Positions 6,461 to 10,633 of a stretch of DNA of 10,633 bases are shown one piece after another. Under the pieces are notes generated by a model. That model was not told the origin of the DNA. It did no database searches and saw only the letters and a program-made list of their open reading frames with translations. How positions within the stretch are numbered: the stretch's first letter is position 1; every line of letters begins with the position of its first letter. This DNA is from Desulfobacterales bacterium (lineage in GTDB: Bacteria > Desulfobacterota > Dissulfuribacteria > Dissulfuribacterales > JAMONC01): the NCBI GenBank assembly GCA_027066725.1, contig JAMONC010000178.1, positions 1 through 10,633 on the forward strand. Direction: 5' to 3'. The position numbers were made by a program, and so were the translations under genes.

Positions 6461-7753
6461 TTAATGCTTAAAGGCCCTTTGGCCTGTAAACACCATTGCA
6501 ACAGGAGGATCAGCTTCATTACATGCTTCAATGGATTCCCAATCTCTAATAGAACCACCTGGATGTACAATAGCAGAAACCCCTTGTCTGATTCCAACAT
6601 CTACTCCATCTCTAAATGGGAAAAAGGCATCAGAGACCATAACAGATCCCGGAAGCCCTGCCTTATCTTCTTTAACCTTTTGATCAATTGCTTCTTTATC
6701 TGCAGGATCTCTTTGCCCCTTCATTACCTCAAGCTCAAGCTGCTTATAAGGAATTCCATAAGTATCAAAACAGACGATATCTGCATATTTTGTATAAGCC
6801 TTATAAACAGCTATCTCAGCTACTCCGACTCTATCTTGCTCTCCTGTACCAATTCCTACGGTAACACCATTTTTGACATATAATACAGAATTTGAAGTAA
6901 CACCTTGTTCAACTGCCCAACCAAATATTATATCTTCATACTCTCTTTCATCTGGAAGTCTCTTAATTTTATAAATTTTGCCTTTATATTCACACTCTGC
7001 TGGCATTAAGTCTTCTTTACTGCGGATCTTATTTATAGGAGACTGTTGAATAATAAGTCCTCCATCAATAAGACTTTTAAAGTCTACAAACCTCATATCC
7101 CAATACTGCTCTAATTTATCTATGCGAGATATTTGAATAATACGAAGGTTCTTTCTTTTGGCAAGGATATCCACACTACCCTCCTCAAAAGAAGGGGCAC
7201 AAACTACCTCAAAGTATTGTTGGCTAATTGCCTCAGCAGTTGCTTTATCTACAGGACGGTTTAATGCTACGCAACCACCAAAAGCTGCTATCCTATCTGC
7301 TCTAAATGCTTTAGTAAAAGCATCTTCCAGACTTTCTCCATAGGCAACCCCACAGGGATTATTATGCTTGACAATAACAGTAGCAGGCTTTTTCATCAAA
7401 AATTTCAAAACATTTAAAGAATTATCTATATCAGTAAGATTAATCTTACCTGGGTGTTTGCCTGCCTGGATCATATCCTCTTCTGTGATAGAACTAACAA
7501 GTCCATTACCCGGCTCTATATATTTACATTCACCAAGCACTAAGTTGCCATTTACAAGCTCATAAAGTGCTGCCTGTTGATCAGGATTTTCTCCATAGCG
7601 GAGTCCCCTTACCTCAATCTCTCCTGTTTGTTCATTTTTTATCTGCCAAGTGCGTTTCTTGTAAACAAGCGTTTGTTCACCAAAACTAATAGTAATAGTC
7701 TCAGGGAAAGAATCTCCAATAATTTTTTTATACATTTCTTTCATCTGTGCCAT
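6461..7753 (-). CDS. purH: Phosphoribosylaminoimidazolecarboxamide (AICAR) formyltransferase, stand-alone PurH domain
   Basis: Catalyses transfer of the formyl group of 10-formyltetrahydrofolate to AICAR to give FAICAR, the ninth step of purine synthesis, in the cytoplasm. AICARFT marks are RYGENP at 52-57, KHPGK-INLTD near 99-108, the catalytic KHNNPCG with K129-H130, AAFGG, SDAFFPFRDGVD at 374-385 and HPGGSIRD at 397-404. The protein is 430 aa, against about 510-530 for bifunctional PurH. It has only about 50 residues before RYGENP and lacks the MGS-like IMP cyclohydrolase domain, which must be supplied by a separate gene. This stand-alone form is, as I recall, usual in Desulfovibrio-like bacteria, so it is not a truncation. 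The start at 7753 is supported by GGAGG at 7761-7765, 7 nt upstream. It is the first gene of the leftward cluster. Confidence 0.93.
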   Translation of the reverse strand: MAQMKEMYKKIIGDSFPETITISFGEQTLVYKKRTWQIKNEQTGEIEVRGLRYGENPDQQAALYELVNGNLVLGECKYIEPGNGLVSSITEEDMIQAGKHPGKINLTDIDNSLNVLKFLMKKPATVIVKHNNPCGVAYGESLEDAFTKAFRADRIAAFGGCVALNRPVDKATAEAISQQYFEVVCAPSFEEGSVDILAKRKNLRIIQISRIDKLEQYWDMRFVDFKSLIDGGLIIQQSPINKIRSKEDLMPAECEYKGKIYKIKRLPDEREYEDIIFGWAVEQGVTSNSVLYVKNGVTVGIGTGEQDRVGVAEIAVYKAYTKYADIVCFDTYGIPYKQLELEVMKGQRDPADKEAIDQKVKEDKAGLPGSVMVSDAFFPFRDGVDVGIRQGVSAIVHPGGSIRDWESIEACNEADPPVAMVFTGQRAFKH

Positions 7754-7791
7754 AAGATGCCCTCCTCAAATATAGGCTTTTATAAATACCT

Positions 7792-7826
7792 ATTGACTAT
7801 ATCTCTTATATACCCAATAAGTCAAT
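7792..7826. repeat. Inverted repeat ATTGACT / AGTCAAT at the purH promoter
   Basis: Perfect 7-bp arms at 7792-7798 and 7820-7826, with 21 bp between them. The arms cover the proposed -35 and part of the proposed -10 of the purH promoter. The repeat could be an operator for a dimeric repressor of purine genes, or a by-product of -35-like sequence on both strands. No known PurR site is recognised. Confidence 0.35.
7796..7825 (-). promoter_or_regulatory. Probable purH-cluster promoter
   Basis: On the minus strand TTGACT (7825 to 7820; five of six -35 positions), an 18-nt spacer and TATAGT (7801 to 7796; five of six -10 positions). Transcription would start near 7789 and give a leader of about 36 nt, too short for a riboswitch. 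It would drive purH and probably the five genes downstream. Confidence 0.5.
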
Positions 7827-7838
7827 GAAAAGGCTACA

Positions 7839-7852
7839 TATAATGCTATAAC
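7839..7852 (+). promoter_or_regulatory. Possible -10 region for the His-rich exported protein gene
   Basis: The plus strand holds a perfect TATAAT at 7839-7844 immediately followed by an extended -10, TGCTATAAC, at 7844-7852. Neither has a good -35 at 16-18 nt. An alternative nearer the gene is TTGACT at 7865-7870 with CATAAT at 7886-7891, good hexamers but only a 15-nt spacer. One of these probably serves the downstream gene. Confidence 0.35.
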
Positions 7853-7901
7853 AATCTATTTCGCTTGACTCTACCAACAAAAGGGCATAATTTTGAACTT
7901 A

Positions 7902-7913
7902 AAGTTATAACTT
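7902..7913. repeat. 12-bp perfect palindrome with flanking direct repeat
   Basis: AAGTTATAACTT is a perfect palindrome just before the ribosome-binding site of the small exported protein. It lies within a direct repeat ACTTAAAG-ttata-ACTTAAAG (about 7898-7918). Its position in the 5' leader or start region fits an operator, but AT-rich palindromes arise easily by chance. Confidence 0.3.
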
Positions 7914-7929
7914 AAAGGAGGGAGGTAAG

Positions 7930-8259
7930 ATGAAAAAATCTATTAAAAACAAATTACTAAAGGTCGTAGTTGGAGTAACTGGTGCAACACTTTTATGTAT
8001 TTCCCCTGTAAAAATACATGCTGAATCAATGATGTCTCAAATTGGTAAAAATCTTGTCTATGGACTTTTTACACACCCGATACAAGCAGAAAAACAATAT
8101 CAAGAAAAAATATCAAAAATGGCCAAACATAAGGCCCGAATTATTGCAAGAATTCACGCCCATCATATTACTATGGGGTATATAGCACATCACACAGGTA
8201 AAATAGAACAAATGAATAATAACATGTCTCATGTAACGCAAACCAATCCTCATAAATAA
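7930..8259 (+). CDS. Small exported His/Met-rich protein
   Basis: A 109-aa protein with a clear Sec signal peptide: a Lys-rich n-region (MKKSIKNKLLK), a hydrophobic core (about 12-26) and probable cleavage after IHA at residue 31. The mature chain of about 78 aa has 9 His and 6 Met, no Cys, and a basic helix-prone centre. His cluster in RIHAHHITMGYIAHHTG and again near the end (SHV, PHK). Periplasmic metal binding (Cu, Ni, Zn or haem) is a guess from composition alone; I recognise no family. The LLC at 21-23 does not make a good lipobox. Translation signals are unusually strong: AAGGAGGGAGGT at 7915-7926 contains two overlapping Shine-Dalgarno cores, at 8 and 4 nt from the ATG. It is divergent from purH, and a long hairpin follows its stop. 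The signal peptide and RBS make it a convincing real gene. Confidence 0.7.
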   Translation: MKKSIKNKLLKVVVGVTGATLLCISPVKIHAESMMSQIGKNLVYGLFTHPIQAEKQYQEKISKMAKHKARIIARIHAHHITMGYIAHHTGKIEQMNNNMSHVTQTNPHK

Positions 8260-8267
8260 TTTATAGC

Positions 8268-8333
8268 GGATATTGGTTTTATATAGGGGGGCTCTGTAAA
8301 ACCAATATCCTTAAAATTTTGGCCTTTCCCTAT
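8268..8333 (+). other. Perfect 13-bp hairpin with G-rich loop; possible pseudoknot
   Basis: GGATATTGGTTTT (8268-8280) pairs perfectly with AAAACCAATATCC (8298-8310) around a 17-nt loop containing six G in a row. Loop bases ATAGGG (8283-8288) are exactly complementary to CCCTAT (8328-8333) downstream, extendable by three G-U pairs to 8291/8325, so an H-type pseudoknot is possible. It begins 8 bp after the stop of the exported-protein gene. There is no U-run directly after the stem (TTAAAATTTT follows; a T-rich tract begins near 8341), so it is an atypical terminator at best. It may stabilise the mRNA 3' end or be a regulatory RNA. The rest of the 158-bp gap to xthA is AT-rich without a clear promoter. 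Confidence 0.5.
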
Positions 8334-8417
8334 TTTCAAGTTTTTTTATTTTTTATTTGTTTATTTATCTTAAATAATTTAAATACTTAGATAAAAAGGA
8401 AAAATAAATAGTGTATT

Positions 8418-9200
8418 ATGTTTACGATTGCCACTTACAATACAAATTCTATACGAGCAAGGCTCCATATTATTAAAAAATATATTGAAGATATTCATCC
8501 AGATTGTCTTTGTCTTCAAGAAACTAAAGTAGTTGATGAACAATTTCCCAAAGAATTTTTTTTAGAACAAAAATATAATGTCATCTTTAAAGGCCAAAAA
8601 GCATATAACGGAGTTGCAATTGCTAGTCCTCATAAAATAGAGGATGTCATTTTTGGCTTTGAAGATGGAGAAGATAGAGAAGAAGACCTTACAAGATTAA
8701 TAAGGTGCAAAATTAAAGGTATATCAATTATTAATAGCTATGTTCCACAAGGAAGAGATATTGAACATGAACAATATCAAATAAAGCTTAACTGGTTTAA
8801 AAGGTTGAAAAGACTTTTTGAACAAAAATATAAAAAAGAACTTCCAATAATATGGTGTGGAGATATGAATGTTGCCCCAACAGAATTAGATGTATATGAA
8901 CCAGAAAAAAAATTAGATCATGTATGTTTTCATGAAGCTGTTAGAAGGGCTTTTTTAGATGTAGTTTCGTGGGGATTTATAGATATCTTTAGAAAATTTC
9001 ATCCTGAACCTGAACAGTTCTCATTTTTTGATTATAGAATTAGAGGAGCAGTTAAAAGAAAACTTGGTTGGAGAATTGATCATATCCTAGTTACAAAAAA
9101 CTTGGCAGATAAGGCTATTGATGCTAAAATTGATCTAAAATATCGTTTGTTACAAAAACCTTCAGATCATACATTTGTAAGGGCCCTGTTTGATCTTTAA
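8418..9200 (+). CDS. xthA: Exodeoxyribonuclease III (AP endonuclease)
   Basis: A 260-aa Mg-dependent nuclease of the exonuclease III/APE1 family. It cuts DNA 5' of abasic sites and trims 3' blocked ends in base-excision repair, in the cytoplasm. The endonuclease/exonuclease/phosphatase fold motifs are all present: YNTNSIRAR with N8 and N10, LQETK with metal ligand E35, YNGVAI at 63-68, SYVPQG with catalytic Y108, GDMNVAP with D149 and N151, GWRIDHILVT, and the terminal SDH with D250-H251. Length is normal. Translation signals are odd: the nearest Shine-Dalgarno (AAGGA, 8396-8400) is 17 nt from the ATG, and an in-frame stop at 8409-8411 excludes a start further upstream except a non-standard ATT. 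It has no close operon partner; the amphi-Trp gene follows after 72 bp with its own strong RBS. Confidence 0.95.
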   Translation: MFTIATYNTNSIRARLHIIKKYIEDIHPDCLCLQETKVVDEQFPKEFFLEQKYNVIFKGQKAYNGVAIASPHKIEDVIFGFEDGEDREEDLTRLIRCKIKGISIINSYVPQGRDIEHEQYQIKLNWFKRLKRLFEQKYKKELPIIWCGDMNVAPTELDVYEPEKKLDHVCFHEAVRRAFLDVVSWGFIDIFRKFHPEPEQFSFFDYRIRGAVKRKLGWRIDHILVTKNLADKAIDAKIDLKYRLLQKPSDHTFVRALFDL

Positions 9201-9272
9201 CATCAACTAAAAATCTATTGATTCAAAGTCCATCTTAACCCTCTTTCACCTACCAACCTAAGGAGGTCTGCT

Positions 9273-9545
9273 ATGGGAATTGAAAAAATCTTAATGAAAA
9301 GTAAAGAAAAAACTAGCAGGGCTGAAATCGCTCAATTTTTAAGGACACTTGCAGATAAAGTAGAAGGTGGTGAAGTCTCCCTAAAAAGAGGAGAAGAAGA
9401 ATTACGGTTATTAATATCTCAAGATGCAACTCTTGAAATAAAAATCGAAGAAGAAGAAAAACCAACAGGAACTAAGAAAACCTTAGAAGTAGAAATTGAA
9501 TGGTATGAAGGAGCAATACCAAACCAAAAAGTAGAAATCGTATAA
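9273..9545 (+). CDS. Amphi-Trp domain protein
   Basis: A 90-aa small acidic protein, probably cytoplasmic, with the amphi-Trp layout: an N-terminal KSKEKTSRAEIAQFLRTLADKV helix, GGEVSL, a short beta region, and an acidic C-terminal strand ending EVEIEWYEG with the conserved Trp. The family is found in bacteria and archaea and its function is unknown. There is no signal peptide, membrane segment or Cys. The start is certain: TAAGGAGGT at 9259-9267 is a full match to the anti-Shine-Dalgarno, 5 nt before the ATG, implying efficient translation. It lies downstream of xthA in the same direction, and is probably transcribed separately or by read-through. Tandem hairpins directly follow the stop. 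Confidence 0.85.
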   Translation: MGIEKILMKSKEKTSRAEIAQFLRTLADKVEGGEVSLKRGEEELRLLISQDATLEIKIEEEEKPTGTKKTLEVEIEWYEGAIPNQKVEIV

Positions 9546-9583
9546 CTCTTAAAATTAAGAGGGGGCACTAAGTGAGTGCCCCC
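9546..9583. terminator. Tandem hairpins between convergent genes (bidirectional terminator candidate)
   Basis: Two adjacent hairpins: CTCTTAA-AA-TTAAGAG (9546-9561) and GGGGGCACT-aagtg-AGTGCCCCC (9561-9583), the latter a GC-rich 9-bp stem. They sit between the amphi-Trp stop (9545) and the opposing kinase stop (9599). Read leftward, the GC-rich stem is followed by TCTTAATTTT, a modest U-tract, so it fits best as terminator of the kinase transcript. Read rightward, CTGGGTCTTGGG follows and there is no U-tract. Confidence 0.65.
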
Positions 9584-9598
9584 CTGGGTCTTGGGTAA

Positions 9599-10528
9599 CT
9601 ACTCGTTGTTAAGGTGGACGTTTAAGAGGTGGTAGGTTGTAAGGAGCTGAGTTATTGCCAGAGGATATGATATCTTCTTCTCTTTTCCTTCATAATATTG
9701 TCCTATCTCAACATCCCAAGGATCTATTCCATCTGGTAGATGACTCCAAATAAGATCCATAAGGGTTTCTGCTGTCATTGGAGTAATAATTCCTTTTATG
9801 TTTAAAAAGTCTACTGGAAGCCCTTCATCTCTACCAAGAGAAATAGATAGACACCTTTCTCGAATATCTGGCCTTGGATCTAAAAAGGCAGAAAAATCTG
9901 GATGCCTTAAAGTAGGCCTTAAGACTAATGTGACATTTAAATTAGAACCTGTCTCTTCTTCATGTCCTTTGGGTCTATAAAAACTAACAACAATATCTGC
10001 AAATTGTCTTTGAGGACGGATATAACGTTTTGAAATAGGAGCCCTTCTCTTTAATGACTCCATAACTTGTTCTTTAGTATAACCCCTTCTTGATGTATCT
10101 CTCTTAAGCTTCCATGCAAGCCTTAAGTCTTCTTCAGGATCAAGGTATACCTTAACATCAAATTTTTCCCTTAACTTTTTGGTATAAAAACACAAAAGCC
10201 CCTCTACTATTATAAAATCTTTTGGTTCAATGTATTCAGGACGGTCAAAGTCTCCTGTACTGTGATTATATACTGGTTTTAAAATAGGCTTTCCTGCCCT
10301 TAATAGACAAAGATGTTGCTCTAATATATCTATAAAATTACAGTCTGGATGAAGGGCGCTTATATTGTATTTTTTTCTCTCTACCCTGTTGTATTTATGA
10401 TAGTCATCTGCACATATTGTGATAACTCTATCTGCACCAAGTATATCACGAATCCCTGCAGATATTGTGGTTTTCCCTGTTGCACTATCTCCAACAATTC
10501 CTAATAAAACTGGTTGTTTTTTCCTCAT
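9599..10528 (-). CDS. prk: Phosphoribulokinase-family P-loop kinase
   Basis: A 309-aa cytoplasmic P-loop kinase. The Walker A is GDSATGKT (13-20), followed by DDYHKYNR with D42 and R48, LHPDCNFIDILEQ (the LDP-ANNFDL region of phosphoribulokinases), KPVYNHSTG at 84-92, Walker-B-like IIVEGLL with E109, YLDPEEDLRLAWKLKRDTSRRGYT, and YIRPQRQFADIVV. These match plant/cyanobacterial-type phosphoribulokinase (ribulose-5-phosphate to ribulose-1,5-bisphosphate, ATP-dependent) better than uridine kinase. The Cys that plant enzymes carry in the P-loop for thioredoxin control is absent (Ala/Thr here). No RuBisCO gene is in view, so the true substrate is open. TAAGGT 6 nt before the ATG serves as RBS. It lies 25 bp after the upstream partial gene, probably one operon, and ends near the tandem hairpins. 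Confidence 0.8.
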   Translation of the reverse strand: MRKKQPVLLGIVGDSATGKTTISAGIRDILGADRVITICADDYHKYNRVERKKYNISALHPDCNFIDILEQHLCLLRAGKPILKPVYNHSTGDFDRPEYIEPKDFIIVEGLLCFYTKKLREKFDVKVYLDPEEDLRLAWKLKRDTSRRGYTKEQVMESLKRRAPISKRYIRPQRQFADIVVSFYRPKGHEEETGSNLNVTLVLRPTLRHPDFSAFLDPRPDIRERCLSISLGRDEGLPVDFLNIKGIITPMTAETLMDLIWSHLPDGIDPWDVEIGQYYEGKEKKISYPLAITQLLTTYHLLNVHLNNE

Positions 10529-10553
10529 GGCCTTACCTTAAACCCTTTTCTTG

Positions 10554-10633
10554 TTAGAATTTAACTTCTTTCCAAATCTCAAGGGCACGCTTTAATTCTG
10601 GACTCTCCTTTGCAATATCATCTAGGCTTTTCC
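10554..10633 (-). CDS. C-terminal end of an unidentified gene (5' part outside window)
   Basis: The minus strand is open from the window edge to a TAA at 10554-10556, giving 25 residues: KSLDDIAKESPELKRALEI then WKEVKF. The other two minus frames hit stops early. The charged helical composition looks like genuine protein, and the stop lies 25 bp before the kinase start, as in an operon. It is too short to name. Confidence 0.55.
   Translation of the reverse strand, partial: KSLDDIAKESPELKRALEIWKEVKF

Noticed and set aside
6403..6600. Minus-strand 65-aa frame overlapping the end of purH and the start of the 135-aa gene
   Set aside because: It is out of frame with both genes, overlaps each and has no recognisable protein features; both flanking genes have good start signals.
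7754..7929. Riboswitch (purine, ZTP or folate type) upstream of purH
   Set aside because: The predicted leader is only about 36 nt and no conserved riboswitch core is visible.
7990..8001. Possible lipobox (LLC) in the exported His-rich protein
   Set aside because: The residues before Cys23 do not fit the usual small-residue lipobox, and a better signal peptidase I site follows at residue 31.
1..10633. CRISPR array, insertion sequence, integrase or defence system
   Set aside because: No regularly spaced direct repeats, transposase or integrase-like proteins, or known defence domains were seen on either strand.

Overview
The window is AT-rich bacterial chromosome, by eye about two-thirds A+T. 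The gene content points to an anaerobic Desulfobacterota-like organism (old Deltaproteobacteria), perhaps one of the AT-rich thermophilic sulfate-reducer lineages. The pointers are a stand-alone AICAR transformylase in place of bifunctional PurH, an AcsE-like pterin-dependent methyltransferase, a CBS-CBS-ACT protein, a CheX-type phosphatase, a phosphoribulokinase-family protein and an amphi-Trp protein. Taxonomy is inferred from gene types only. I see no mobile element, CRISPR array, tRNA or rRNA.

Left part (1-2743): the 3' half of a class A penicillin-binding protein (PBP1A type) reads rightward. It overlaps tail to tail by 11 bp with a leftward CBS-CBS-ACT regulatory protein. A 216-bp divergent spacer follows, then a rightward CheX-like CheY-P phosphatase.

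Middle (2757-7753): six tightly spaced leftward genes look like one transcription unit led by purH. In order of transcription they are stand-alone AICAR transformylase, a 135-aa conserved-looking unknown protein, an alpha/beta-hydrolase-fold protein that appears to lack its catalytic His, a YkgJ-like cysteine-cluster protein, a PgsA-type phosphatidylglycerophosphate synthase with a long extra membrane domain, and an AcsE/MeTr-like methyltransferase that may also have its own promoter. Two members, purH and the methyltransferase, belong to one-carbon/folate chemistry and one belongs to phospholipid synthesis. The three small proteins in between have no clear role.

Right part (7754-10633): a divergent spacer carries promoter-like and inverted-repeat sequences. 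It leads into a small exported His/Met-rich protein with a very strong ribosome-binding site, followed by a long perfect hairpin that could form a pseudoknot. Exonuclease III (xthA) and an amphi-Trp protein follow. Tandem hairpins then separate these from a leftward pair: a phosphoribulokinase-family kinase, and upstream of it the last 25 codons of an unidentified gene.

Most of the window is ordinary housekeeping. The parts most worth a second look are the exported His-rich gene with its structured 3' region, the PgsA fusion, the His-less hydrolase inside the purH-pgsA cluster, and the Asp-to-Phe change in the methyltransferase.
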